A stretch of DNA of 36,311 bases, from NCBI GenBank assembly GCA_964536985.1, contig CAZIBG010000009.1, positions 1-36,311 on the forward strand. Direction: 5' to 3'. Shown piece by piece: positions 14,651 to 22,669 of this stretch (its first letter is position 1; every line of letters begins with the position of its first letter). Below the pieces are notes generated by a model. The model saw only the letters and a list, made by a program, of their open reading frames with translations. It did not search any database and had not been told where the DNA came from. The position numbers and the translations under genes were made by a program. Source of the stretch: CAZIBG01 sp964536985. GTDB lineage: Bacteria; Patescibacteriota; Saccharimonadia; Saccharimonadales; AWTP1-31.

Positions 14651-15544
14651 CTATATCTGAACGGCAAAGACCATGGCTCGACTGTCGTATTCGCCGCTCT
14701 TTGTGTCGTAAGAGCCTGTACAAGTTATGAGATTCAATCCTGGCTTCCCTGCGACATCCGACAGCAACATATCAGACATATCAACACTGCCAACTTTTAC
14801 CGTCTTGGTCTTAGTGACCTTATAACTAAATTTCTTACCGTCGCCTCTTTCTATTTCCATAACATCTCCGACAGCTAATTTGGTTACTGCGTAGAAAACA
14901 CCCCTAGTGGTTGGCCCGGCAACATGGCCGTCCAACAATATGGCACCGGCTTCACCCGGTTTACTGCTGTTTTCGTACCAGCCAGCATCATGGACATTGC
15001 CTGGCGCCTTAAGTGCCCCACTCTTATCGATACCTTGCCGCTGGACGCGAGCGTTGACTTTGAGTTTAGGGATTCGAATATATCGAGGTAATGAGGGATT
15101 AACGTTGTAACTGCGAATTGCGGCAGCGGTTGGTGCCGCTTCGTCAACTGGCTGCTCTTCGGCGGACTCCTGTACCTTTGTGACTGCCGCCCTAACCTGA
15201 CCCTTTACTTCTTTGTTAGTGCGGAAGCCCAAGAATGCCACGCCAGAACCAGCCAAGAAAACAAATGTCGCCATTGCCATTAGTATTTTCTGAGCACCAA
15301 GCTTTCGAACTTTGTGCTTCCGAACTTTAGGTGCAGCTGTAATGTTCCGCTGTAAAACTTGCGAACGACCCAACCTCGGGCTTGATGGTGTAGCGCCCGT
15401 AGACGATGTTCGGCGCTTCTGAGGCCTAGAAACACTTGCCTGGGCACGTCGAGCCGGGGCATGAATAAATGGCGTGCCCCGCCCAAACTGGCGTAAGCGG
15501 CCAGCGTAGACGGGGTTATTACTAGTTGTTTCTTTTGTAGACAT
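14651..15544 (-). CDS. Sortase (class E/F-like)
   Basis: The 297-aa protein has a long basic, Pro/Ser-rich cytoplasmic N terminus and one membrane helix near residues 87-106. The extracellular sortase domain starts near 150 with YIRIPKLKVNARV. Catalytic residues are visible: His207 in LLDGHVAGP, Cys275 in NLITCTGSYD and Arg289 in YDSRAMVF. These form the His-Cys-Arg triad of cysteine transpeptidases. The short linker domain and the ITCTG motif fit class E/F rather than A or B enzymes. It lies 39 bases downstream of, and on the same strand as, a surface protein ending in a TPDTG-type anchor, which is its probable substrate. Confidence 0.92.
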   Translation of the reverse strand: MSTKETTSNNPVYAGRLRQFGRGTPFIHAPARRAQASVSRPQKRRTSSTGATPSSPRLGRSQVLQRNITAAPKVRKHKVRKLGAQKILMAMATFVFLAGSGVAFLGFRTNKEVKGQVRAAVTKVQESAEEQPVDEAAPTAAAIRSYNVNPSLPRYIRIPKLKVNARVQRQGIDKSGALKAPGNVHDAGWYENSSKPGEAGAILLDGHVAGPTTRGVFYAVTKLAVGDVMEIERGDGKKFSYKVTKTKTVKVGSVDMSDMLLSDVAGKPGLNLITCTGSYDTKSGEYDSRAMVFAVQI

Positions 15545-15583
15545 TTTTTGTTTTTATTGAACGTTAACGAACCGAACTGTTAC

Positions 15584-17224
15584 TTATCGACGAGATCGCT
15601 TTGCAGTTGCAGGAGCGAGTCGACGAGACATCATCAGGATTGCACCCGCAGCAAGTGTGGCAGCAGCCAAGATAGTCAGTGGACTGTTTAGCAACATACC
15701 GAAGCCGGTATCTGGTGTTCCGACGCTTACAACTGTTAGCGTCACATCGTTACCGTCACCACCTACGTAGCTGATCTTCAGAACTGTCCCGCTAGGAGTC
15801 TTAAAAGTTGCACCTTCGGCAAGATCCTTTAAGGTGCCTGTTATTTTATCTGCTCCATCGTTGTCGATGATTGTATATTTTGCGCCAGCGACAGGCTGAT
15901 ACTTGTTTACAATTGCGGCACTTATTAGTCCGTTGGTTAGATCGACAGTTCCGGTGACCTTCATCTGATCATAACCAGTACATGCAGCCGTTCCACCAAT
16001 CTCGACAATATATGTTCCGGCAATTCGTAGATTATTGCTCGACAAACAGCCAGGGCTATTGCCTGGAGCGACATAACCGCCGGCTAAAACGTTAAGTGCC
16101 TTGACGCTACCGTTCCCTTTTAGTGTGCCTCCAGATCTAACTGTCACGTCAGATCGCTTTCCATTTATAGTAATCACTGTACGGCCCGATAGCTCGACGG
16201 TGCTTTCAGGTAGGTCGTCGGCTAATGTTTTAGTAACAATCTCGGCAGAATATGTACCGTTAGCCATGGCCGAACCATTATTGCTACTTTCAATCACAAC
16301 TGTCGATGCTTCGCCCGCTTCCTGAATGAATTTATATTTTCCATATAGTGCGCCAGTAAATTTATTTGAGCTGGCCACAGAAGAGAACGTTATATCATTC
16401 GCTAAACTTAAGCTTCCAGAAAAAATAATTGGATCTCCAGTTGCAGGAACACCATATACTTCAGTTGCTAAACCACCGCCACCCTTACATACATTTGAGA
16501 CTGAAAACTTAGGGCGTTTGAACTCTCCAGAAGGAATCGAGCTTGCCCCATCTAGGGTTAAAGAACCGGTATAGGTGTTAACCGTGCAGTCAGTTAACGA
16601 AATATCGGCCGTATTATTAACTGTGACTCCGCCAGTACTCGCTAGACCCCCGGCCGATACGCCCAGACTACCACCGTTAACATTGACTGCACCCGTGTGT
16701 CCAGCATTATTGCCGCCAAGGTAAAGGTAGCCTGCACCAGTCTTAGTGATATTTCCCGATCCTGTCAAATCACCATATAAATATAGAGAAGATGAAGATC
16801 CAATTGACAGGGTTTTATCGCCAACAATTACCATATCATTCCCAATTGATGGGTATCTTGCTTCTGTTGAATCATCCGTGATTGTGCCAGTAAGCGTAAA
16901 AGCATTTCCCTCAAAACTAAATGAGTATGCGCCATCGCCCTGGAAGGTTATGTTCGCAAAACTACCACCTGAGATGTCGTTTTCAAGCTGATTGTTAGGG
17001 CTAGTTATGTCTGAGTTGTCGAAAACTAAGCTATCGCCAGCGCCGGGAACTGCTTCGCCATCTGTCGCGCACGTCCAGTTTGCTGCCGTATTCCAATTCA
17101 AGCTTGCCGACCCGTCCCACGTACAGACATCTACTGCCGCACTTGCGATAGCCGGGGCAAAGACGAACAGTGACGTCAAACTTAGTACAAGAGCGCTGAA
17201 GCCCGAAGTTACTCGTTTTAACAT
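15584..17224 (-). CDS. Surface protein with beta-helix-like repeats and a TPDTG sortase anchor
   Basis: The 546-aa protein has a signal peptide (MLKRVTSGF, hydrophobic core, IASAAVDV) and a body of short Gly/Ser/Thr/Asn-rich strands. GSGNITKTGAGYLYLGGNN near residues 140-160 is typical of passenger-associated (PATR-like) beta-helix repeats. It ends with a sorting signal: TPDTG at about 503-507, a hydrophobic stretch (LTILAAATLAAGAILMM) and a basic tail (RRLAPATAKRSRR). TPDTG differs from the canonical LPxTG. The neighbouring sortase probably cleaves it and links the protein to the cell wall. A leadered start has an AAAGGA Shine-Dalgarno sequence and a TTGACT promoter. The role may be adhesion to a host cell; that is inference. 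Confidence 0.85.
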   Translation of the reverse strand: MLKRVTSGFSALVLSLTSLFVFAPAIASAAVDVCTWDGSASLNWNTAANWTCATDGEAVPGAGDSLVFDNSDITSPNNQLENDISGGSFANITFQGDGAYSFSFEGNAFTLTGTITDDSTEARYPSIGNDMVIVGDKTLSIGSSSSLYLYGDLTGSGNITKTGAGYLYLGGNNAGHTGAVNVNGGSLGVSAGGLASTGGVTVNNTADISLTDCTVNTYTGSLTLDGASSIPSGEFKRPKFSVSNVCKGGGGLATEVYGVPATGDPIIFSGSLSLANDITFSSVASSNKFTGALYGKYKFIQEAGEASTVVIESSNNGSAMANGTYSAEIVTKTLADDLPESTVELSGRTVITINGKRSDVTVRSGGTLKGNGSVKALNVLAGGYVAPGNSPGCLSSNNLRIAGTYIVEIGGTAACTGYDQMKVTGTVDLTNGLISAAIVNKYQPVAGAKYTIIDNDGADKITGTLKDLAEGATFKTPSGTVLKISYVGGDGNDVTLTVVSVGTPDTGFGMLLNSPLTILAAATLAAGAILMMSRRLAPATAKRSRR

Positions 17225-17264
17225 TTTTATTTCCTTTTTTTGGTTTTAGTTATCCTTACCTTAA

Positions 17265-17293
17265 AGCGTAAGCATATTAGGGCCCTTAGTCAA
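17265..17293 (-). promoter_or_regulatory. Promoter of the surface protein-sortase pair
   Basis: TTGACT (17288-17293), a 17-base spacer and TACGCT (17265-17270) are read on the minus strand. The predicted leader is about 34 bases and holds an AAAGGA Shine-Dalgarno sequence. Confidence 0.55.
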
Positions 17294-17310
17294 GTTTTTT
17301 GTCAGAATGA

Positions 17311-17703
17311 TTACTTTTTTTGTTGAGTAATGTGCACTGGGGCACCGTATTCTGGAAGTACCACTTTTCGGTCCTCTTCGTTCATAAGTTCATCGATTCC
17401 ATCGGCAAGCCAATCCTCTCCACTAGCAGCAACAATTGCTGCAGGTAAGCTGGCCGCTAAGGCGTTTGCAACACTTAAGCCAATACGTAACCCCGTAAAG
17501 CTACCGGGGCCTTGGTACACAACTATGCCCTGTATGTCGGTTAGTAGAACCTCTTGGCCTTCTAGTATCCGTTTGATTTTACTATGAAGCGTCTCTGCTA
17601 ATTGACGATGTGCTTCCCAGTGGATACTAGCCACTTCTGTTGTATCTTCGTGCAGAGCTATTTCGGCAACTGGATTGTCGGTACGTATCGAGAGGATTAA
17701 CAT
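17311..17703 (-). CDS. tsaB: TsaB, short form (t6A tRNA modification)
   Basis: The 130-aa protein is the N-terminal ASKHA half of TsaB. MLILSIRTDNP begins the fold, HRQLAETLHSKI supplies the conserved H-x2-L-x-x-x-L helix, and YQGPGSFTGLRIGLSVANAL near 64-83 carries the family signature. Full-length TsaB in E. coli is about 231 aa, so the C-terminal half is missing. With TsaD and TsaE it helps make N6-threonylcarbamoyl-adenosine at position 37 of ANN-decoding tRNAs. A TATACT -10 ends 7 bases upstream of the ATG (17711-17716, minus strand). tsaE lies two genes upstream on the same strand. The reduced length is probably native, since the stop is clean and the neighbour is well spaced. Confidence 0.85.
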   Translation of the reverse strand: MLILSIRTDNPVAEIALHEDTTEVASIHWEAHRQLAETLHSKIKRILEGQEVLLTDIQGIVVYQGPGSFTGLRIGLSVANALAASLPAAIVAASGEDWLADGIDELMNEEDRKVVLPEYGAPVHITQQKK

Positions 17704-17718
17704 ACCATCCAGTATACG

Positions 17719-18858
17719 CTATCTGTTACCTGTACTAGCACTGGCCGCGGTACAAGTTGGATCAACAATCAACTGTACACGTCTGTAGATATCGCTGAGG
17801 GCATCCTGTTCTTCGTCGCTGTAGTCATGCGGCGGATCAATTACTATTCGCTCTTTTGGTAGGCCACGCTTTACGAGCTGGGCAACAACGCGCTCAGCAC
17901 GGTCGTTGGCCAGTTTCTTTGATGCGGCTGTAGCGCTATCGGCACCAAACGTAGAACCTTCTAGCCGGAACTTCCACTGCTTGTTTTCATTGCGCTTAGC
18001 AAAATCCATCCAATCATCATAGATACCGATTATCGAATCTTCCTCTACGCTGTCGGGCTTAAAGAACATATCTTCTATTTTATTGAAGGTAAATTTCTCT
18101 GGATTGTAGGTGTCGTCAAATGTAACGGTAAACGGTTGCTTATCATAGCTTATCCATTTGTAATCATCTTGCGTAAGGCAGCTAAGTGCTGAAGTCTCTT
18201 TTGCTGCTGGCCTTGAATCGGTGGTAGTCGATTTCTTGTTAGCTTCGGTTGATGCGGCAGGAACAAGAGCTAGTTGCTGCGTGTCATACACAAAACCATC
18301 TAGGTACCACTTGCCTGACTGCTGGCTAAATTCCGTTCTGGCAGATACGTATTTACCGCCACTTAGATCGTAAAGGGCGTAAAATTTTGAGTCTTTCTTG
18401 GTTGATTCTTTGTATTTAAAACTGCCTTTGACGCTGTCCGATGCGCTTTTTAGGAATGTCTTGTCTTCGGCATCACCGCCGCTATTTACAAACTTCAGCG
18501 CTCCGTCCACATTACCTGCAGTGATTTCTTTCATAAATCCGTCTGACCGCTGCTTAGCCTGCAGCATGGCAATAGCAGGAAAAGCGACCAAGCCGATAAT
18601 CAAAACCAGTACAACGGCAATTGCGGCAAAAATGAATGGCTTCTTACTGCGCGCGGGCTTAGGGGCCGCGCCCGGAGTGACCATACCCGGAGGCATAGCA
18701 CTTGGATCCGGGACCGCAGGGCCAACAGGTGCTGCGGGCGCAATTGGCGCAGAGGGCATTGCAACTGGTGCTACTGGTGCTATAGGAGCCGTTGGTTGCT
18801 GCGGGACAGCCGGGTTAGGATTGGTATTATCAGGCGTTGGTGCAGTCTGGGGATCCAT
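17719..18858 (-). CDS. Membrane-anchored protein with OmpA-like C-terminal domain
   Basis: The 379-aa protein starts with about 65 residues of Pro/Ala-rich cytoplasmic sequence, then KPARSKKP and a membrane helix near 76-98 (FIFAAIAVVLVLIIGLVAFP). The next 100 residues resemble a DUF4878-like domain (FMKEITAGNVDGALKFV). A Ser/Thr/Lys linker leads to a C-terminal OmpA-like domain with LANDRAERVVAQLVKRGLP near 317-335 and YRRVQLIVDP near 359-368. These match the D-x-R-A-x-x-V and R-R-V motifs that bind peptidoglycan. It is likely a tether between membrane and cell wall. A leader with GAAAGG Shine-Dalgarno sequence is present. It sits between tsaE and tsaB on the same strand. Confidence 0.82.
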   Translation of the reverse strand: MDPQTAPTPDNTNPNPAVPQQPTAPIAPVAPVAMPSAPIAPAAPVGPAVPDPSAMPPGMVTPGAAPKPARSKKPFIFAAIAVVLVLIIGLVAFPAIAMLQAKQRSDGFMKEITAGNVDGALKFVNSGGDAEDKTFLKSASDSVKGSFKYKESTKKDSKFYALYDLSGGKYVSARTEFSQQSGKWYLDGFVYDTQQLALVPAASTEANKKSTTTDSRPAAKETSALSCLTQDDYKWISYDKQPFTVTFDDTYNPEKFTFNKIEDMFFKPDSVEEDSIIGIYDDWMDFAKRNENKQWKFRLEGSTFGADSATAASKKLANDRAERVVAQLVKRGLPKERIVIDPPHDYSDEEQDALSDIYRRVQLIVDPTCTAASASTGNR

Positions 18859-18900
18859 GACGGCCTTTCTACTTATGGTTATTTACTACAGTGTAGCAAA

Positions 18901-19350
18901 TTATTTTGGCCATAAATATGCAAACTCATCGGGTATTACTATATGTAGATTTCGCTCGGTCTCGCCCGTGTTACTAATAGTTATGGTTATCCGCTCTTTC
19001 GGCAGTACATCGTGGACAATGTCAGCCCATTCGACAACTGTTATGGATGATGGGTCGCTCAGAGTCTCGGCAAGCTCGAATTGCATTAACCCTGGGTCGT
19101 TCAACCTATAGAAATCGTAATGCGCCATGCGTAGTTTCTTGTGAACATACTCTTTGCTGACGGTGAATGTTGGGCTGGCGACTTTGTCGGTACTTCCCAT
19201 GCCCGCTGCCAGACCACGTACAAATGTAGTTTTGCCTCCGCCAAGATCACTAATAAGCTCAATAACTTCCCCACCGCGCAGTCGCTCACCCAGACTCTTC
19301 CCGATCTTCTCGGTTGCGACGGAATCGTTGGACTTTAGATTTAAGGTCAT
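18901..19350 (-). CDS. tsaE: TsaE, ATPase of t6A tRNA modification
   Basis: The 149-aa protein contains a Walker A motif in SDLGGGKTTFVRG near residues 33-45, SPTFTVSKEY near 57-66, and HYDFYRLND near 76-84. VVEWADIVHDVLP near 103-115 follows. All are conserved in TsaE, which drives the TsaBD complex by ATP hydrolysis. The reading frame is open back to 19443. However, homology begins with MTLNLKSND, and the longer frame lies inside the upstream LTD gene. Starting at 19350 still overlaps that gene by 65 bases; ATG 19362, with a close GGAG, is an alternative. Confidence 0.9.
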   Translation of the reverse strand: MTLNLKSNDSVATEKIGKSLGERLRGGEVIELISDLGGGKTTFVRGLAAGMGSTDKVASPTFTVSKEYVHKKLRMAHYDFYRLNDPGLMQFELAETLSDPSSITVVEWADIVHDVLPKERITITISNTGETERNLHIVIPDEFAYLWPK

Positions 19351-20548
19351 CCCAGTACTCATATACTCCATATAATACCGCGAGGCCGCCCACACCAGCA
19401 ACAACAGAACCATGAAGCGGTGTCTTCTGATCAGCTTTGTCATTTCCGACGATAGCCGAAGTGTCGGTGCTGGCGCTTTTGACCTGCCCTTTTGCTGCGG
19501 CTTTCTTGGCCTTGGATTTAGTGGTCTGTTTGGTTGATTTTTTAGTAGTGGATTTTGAACTAGAGCCTACCGCAGTTTTTGTTGTGGGCGTCAAAGTATC
19601 AACGACATTCAGTTTTCCTGGTGTCGGCTCGATAGTCCACTGCCAGATAAGATCGTTACGCACCCAACTTTGACCAACTTGGGCTATTGGATATGTAACA
19701 TTGTCTAGCACTACGCCTCCTGGTGAAAGGAGCTGTACCCTACCGCCCCCATTGGCAAGAGTGAGCTTAGTATCGGGGGCATACCATACCGCAAATCCTC
19801 CTGGCTCAATATAAATTGGCGGCAGAGTATACTTTTTTATAGTTGACGTTCCTACAGCTAGCACATACTTATTTAGATCTGCAGATTCGGAATCAATATT
19901 TTGAATCTCAATAAACTCACCCGTGGAATCTAGGATGGGGCTTGCCGGATCTGGCAGCAATTCGCTCAGCCTCAGGTTAGCAACATCGGGCAGCGAACTA
20001 TCTACGGTTTGTGGCTCCCCGACGGTAAAGTCTTGGGCGTTATTATTTGTGCTTACATACTGACCGTTATTATTTTGCAGTCGGCGTAGCGTCTCGCCTG
20101 TAGCGGGCGCTAATGCTGGATCCCCTATGGCATTAGACGCCGTTCCCCATCCTACAGTATCGCTATATCCTGGCCCGGTTAATTTCAGGTGACCACCAGC
20201 GGCGGCAAGGGTCGCAGAGAATCGTTGCTGAGCTTGAGTCTCGGTATATTCATCAGTGGCTATTGTAAATGTTTGAGCTCCCGCCAGAGATCCTTGAAGC
20301 CGAAAACTTCTACTTGGCTTATCTAATATTTTGGCGCTGGCTGGGAAATATTCCAGTTTGACTGTCGACAGATCGACGCTTGAGGACGTAGTATTTGCGA
20401 TCATTACGAATTCCTGCCGGGCGTTTTGGGCGCCGCCAGTTTGAAGGGCAACGATTAAAAGCGGTGGATTTGTTGCCGCCAAAAGTACCGGCGCGGGATG
20501 CACAAGTAGTGCCAAAATCATAAGAATTACCCCTGTTAATCTCTTCAT
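19286..20548 (-). CDS. Secreted/membrane protein with two lamin-tail (LTD) domains
   Basis: The 420-aa protein has a signal peptide (MKRLTGVILMILALLVHPAP). An N-terminal LTD-like domain at about 30-140 includes ARQEFVMIANTTSSSVDLST. A second and clearer LTD runs at about 195-310: LRLSELLPDPASP, GEFIEIQNIDSESADLNKYVL and PGGFAVWYAPDT. A Lys/Ser/Thr-rich linker follows, then one membrane helix near the C terminus (VAGVGGLAVLYGVYEYW) and a basic tail. LTDs are immunoglobulin-like modules common in extracellular bacterial proteins. A good promoter sits in the divergent region. tsaE begins inside its 3' end. Confidence 0.82.
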   Translation of the reverse strand: MKRLTGVILMILALLVHPAPVLLAATNPPLLIVALQTGGAQNARQEFVMIANTTSSSVDLSTVKLEYFPASAKILDKPSRSFRLQGSLAGAQTFTIATDEYTETQAQQRFSATLAAAGGHLKLTGPGYSDTVGWGTASNAIGDPALAPATGETLRRLQNNNGQYVSTNNNAQDFTVGEPQTVDSSLPDVANLRLSELLPDPASPILDSTGEFIEIQNIDSESADLNKYVLAVGTSTIKKYTLPPIYIEPGGFAVWYAPDTKLTLANGGGRVQLLSPGGVVLDNVTYPIAQVGQSWVRNDLIWQWTIEPTPGKLNVVDTLTPTTKTAVGSSSKSTTKKSTKQTTKSKAKKAAAKGQVKSASTDTSAIVGNDKADQKTPLHGSVVAGVGGLAVLYGVYEYWDDLKSKVQRFRRNREDREESG

Positions 20549-20555
20549 ATTTGCG

Positions 20556-20584
20556 ACTATACACCCGACTCTGCTTAGTTACAA
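20556..20584 (-). promoter_or_regulatory. Leaderless-type promoter for the LTD gene
   Basis: TTGTAA (20579-20584), a 17-base spacer and TATAGT (20556-20561) are read on the minus strand, with the -10 ending 7 bases before the ATG at 20548. Confidence 0.65.
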
Positions 20585-20611
20585 AATGATTTTCTATTGC
20601 CCCTAGCTTGC

Positions 20612-20617
20612 TATACT
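20612..20617 (+). promoter_or_regulatory. -10 TATACT for the PRC-barrel gene
   Basis: TATACT ends 6 bases before the ATG at 20624, with no Shine-Dalgarno sequence. It shares a 75-base divergent region with the LTD gene promoter. No clear -35 was found. Confidence 0.5.
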
Positions 20618-20623
20618 GTTGGC

Positions 20624-21157
20624 ATGCTTGTTCTAACCAAGTCTATTTTGAATCAACCAGTAATGAGCTTAAGGACGGGTGGCCAAGTGGCCACTGCTTA
20701 TCAGGCAATTATTAACCCCAACAACCTCAAGATTGAGGCTTTTTACTGCGTGGACAGCATCGAGAAAAAACATCAGCTGGTGTTGGTTCATCAAGATATT
20801 CGGGACGTATTGCCTGCCGGACTTGTTATCGACGACCATGATGTATTAGTAGAACCAGAAGATCTGATCCGCCTACACAAGATTATGGAGCTTGATTTCG
20901 AGTTAGTTGGCAAACCAGTCATCACTAAATCTGGTAAGCGCATAGGCAAAGTTAACGACTTCGCTACCGAGCCAGAGAGTATGCTTATCAAAAAGCTATA
21001 TGTCACACAGACACTTATAAAAAACCTGACCGGTGGAAATCTGAGCATTGATCGAACTCAGATTATCGAAATTACACCTCGAAAAATAATCATCAAGGAC
21101 CCGCTACAAGGAGTCCGCGCCGGCGCTACAGCCGTTAGTCCTCTTCCTGCCAGTTAA
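20624..21157 (+). CDS. PRC-barrel domain protein
   Basis: The 177-aa protein contains two PRC-barrel-like units. The first is near residues 1-75 (QPVMSLRTGGQVATAYQAII and IEAFYCVDS). The second is near 95-170 (ELVGKPVITKSGKRIGKVND, an IKKLYVTQ strand, and a closing IIEITPRKIIIKD). The second shows the classic G-x-x-V-x-x-x-x-G-x-x-I-G-K-V pattern. PRC barrels occur in ribosome maturation factor RimM and in photosynthetic and stress proteins, often as protein- or RNA-contact modules. ATG 20624 is preferred over the frame opening at 20597, because a TATACT -10 ends 6 bases before it and the domain begins there. The 3' end overlaps recX by 23 bases. Confidence 0.82.
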   Translation: MLVLTKSILNQPVMSLRTGGQVATAYQAIINPNNLKIEAFYCVDSIEKKHQLVLVHQDIRDVLPAGLVIDDHDVLVEPEDLIRLHKIMELDFELVGKPVITKSGKRIGKVNDFATEPESMLIKKLYVTQTLIKNLTGGNLSIDRTQIIEITPRKIIIKDPLQGVRAGATAVSPLPAS

Positions 21158-21743
21158 CGGCCATTTTTACCTGGCCGTAATCGTATCCCTGACGCATCAA
21201 ATAGGCCATAAGTTTCTGCTTATCTTGATACCTGGTCTGCTGACGTTTACGAGCAACGAGCTGCTTGAGCACCTCAGCCTCGTCGGTATCATCTTCTTCG
21301 AGAACTTGTTTAATCACTCCGTCCGACACCCGCTTAAGTTTGAGTTCTTGGTTAAGACGACGTTTGCTCGTGGCCTTTAGGAGTCGCCTGTTTTCTACCC
21401 ACCGTCGAGCAAATTCCAGATCGTCCAACCATTTGCTACCGTAAAGCCTGGCGACTATTTGGTCAATGAGTTCAGGATCGTATTCCTTGCGCTTGAGGTA
21501 TTCACATATCTCCCACTCACTACGCGGTCGGCGGGCTATGAGCCCAAGGCATTGGTTGTATGCCTTATCGCTCCGGGCCGTGTCCTTTAGCTCGTCTAGT
21601 TCCTGGCCTGTCAGTTCGCGGTTAACTCGTAAACCGCTATTCATCAGCGCCAGCTCACTCAACCCAAAACTAAACTTACCATCCACGTAAATAGAATAGC
21701 GTTCTTGATTCTTAACCTGTTGCTTTATGTCGGTAATCTTCAC
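21135..21743 (-). CDS. recX: RecX, regulator of RecA
   Basis: The 202-aa protein matches RecX: a strand-rich start (ERYSIYVDGKFSFGLSELAL) and then repeated three-helix units. RRPRSEWEICEYLKRKEYD near 71-89, WLDDLEFARRWVENRRL near 106-122 and YLMRQGYDYGQVKMAV near 180-195 carry the family R-S-x-x-E-x-x-x-x-L and G-Y-D-x-x-x-V patterns. RecX binds in the groove of the RecA filament and dampens or modulates recombination. It begins at GTG, 11 bases after the cupin gene, and is the last gene of a same-strand run from recA. There are three small genes between recA and recX. Confidence 0.9.
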   Translation of the reverse strand: MKITDIKQQVKNQERYSIYVDGKFSFGLSELALMNSGLRVNRELTGQELDELKDTARSDKAYNQCLGLIARRPRSEWEICEYLKRKEYDPELIDQIVARLYGSKWLDDLEFARRWVENRRLLKATSKRRLNQELKLKRVSDGVIKQVLEEDDTDEAEVLKQLVARKRQQTRYQDKQKLMAYLMRQGYDYGQVKMAVNWQEED

Positions 21744-21754
21744 GGCAGCGGTGA

Positions 21755-22123
21755 CTACACCTTAACCATGGTTTCACGGACGACCTTCATGACTGCCGTA
21801 ATATCGCCTTCAGCTTTGAATAACGTTGTGGATACTTCGTGGTAAGGATTTGCATGAACATGCCATTGACCTTTTTCCATCCGAAGCGAACTACCCGGTT
21901 CAAGCTCGTTAATCTGTTCATTTCCACCATCTTCGTCTGTAAGTGTCATTCGACATTTGCCGGTAATTTGAAGAAGATTCTCGTGTGCCAAGGGTCGATT
22001 ATGTCTGGCGAGCTCTGCCCCTGGCCGTAAAATCAATACACCAGTCGTAAATTGTTCGTCTGAATGAGAAAAACAAAACCGCGCAGCACCATCTGGAGAT
22101 TCCCATGATTCAAATACTTGCAT
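21755..22123 (-). CDS. Cupin-like small protein
   Basis: The 122-aa protein looks like a single-domain beta-barrel cupin. LILRPGAELARHNRPLAHEN near residues 31-50 contains the usual P-G-x-x-x-x-x-H and later H-E of the first cupin motif. LEPGSSLRMEKGQWHVHANP near 75-94 corresponds to the second motif, with His residues at the metal-binding place. No enzymatic specificity can be read. It starts 2 bases after the stop of the upstream membrane gene and sits between recA and recX. The link to recombination may be only operon geography. Confidence 0.75.
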   Translation of the reverse strand: MQVFESWESPDGAARFCFSHSDEQFTTGVLILRPGAELARHNRPLAHENLLQITGKCRMTLTDEDGGNEQINELEPGSSLRMEKGQWHVHANPYHEVSTTLFKAEGDITAVMKVVRETMVKV

Positions 22124-22125
22124 AA

Positions 22126-22407
22126 TTAGCGTTCCTCTTGATCTGATTGACCTGGAGGGGTACGCGAAAATCTGTCACCCAGTAATACTGCCCCGATGGC
22201 CACTCCTGTCTCGACAAATGTTACTAAAAGCTCTCTGGGAGTCGTGGGCGTGTGGGAGTCGACTCCGTCAACCTCCGTCAACAAGGCGACCATTGATCCT
22301 ACCGTAACAGCAATGCTTGCAATAAAAGCTCCGTCACGCCAGCCGAATCGATGCCGTTCTTGTGGTGGCTGCTCATTACTATAGCCTCTTGGGAATATTG
22401 CTGTCAT
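22126..22407 (-). CDS. Small membrane protein
   Basis: The 93-aa protein has a polar N terminus rich in Arg, Gln and Glu, then two hydrophobic segments near residues 27-44 (AFIASIAVTVGSMVALL) and 62-80 (LLVTFVETGVAIGAVLLG). The hydrophilic tail has TPPGQSDQEE. I do not recognise a family. Its ATG overlaps the TAA of the upstream gene (TAATG, 22405-22409), so the two are translationally coupled. Confidence 0.65.
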   Translation of the reverse strand: MTAIFPRGYSNEQPPQERHRFGWRDGAFIASIAVTVGSMVALLTEVDGVDSHTPTTPRELLVTFVETGVAIGAVLLGDRFSRTPPGQSDQEER

Positions 22408-22669
22408 TAGTTATCTCCTACGGTTTCTTCAAAGCGAGCTTCACGTGATGGTGAAAAACCTGGAGTTGGCCCAGGATATTGCTTCGCCAGCGGATCATCT
22501 GCCGGCAGCTCGAGTGAGATAACACTTGGATCGCTGACCGGAGGAGCTTTATCTAATCGGGGGTCGATGCTTACTACGCCATTATTTATGAGCTCACCCT
22601 CCGCAAGTGGTGGCGCTGGAAAATCTCTGGGGTCAAATGGTTTTGGACTGGGACCTGTTTCGGGTGTAC
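22407..22669 (-). CDS. Proline-rich protein, 3' part, cut by the assembly gap
   Basis: Only the last 87 codons are visible after the N run. The residues are rich in Pro, Asp, Glu and Ser (for example KPFDPRDFPAPPLAEGEL), with no hydrophobic segment, so this end is probably disordered. I do not recognise it and it does not match the C terminus of RecA, whose tail must therefore lie in the gap. It ends with a TAATG overlap into the following membrane gene. The start of the gene is missing. Confidence 0.6.

Noticed and set aside
18398..19111. 237-codon open frame on the plus strand across the OmpA-like and tsaE genes
   Set aside because: It is antisense to two recognised genes; its Gly/Ala/Thr repeats mirror the Pro/Ala-rich tail of the OmpA-like protein.
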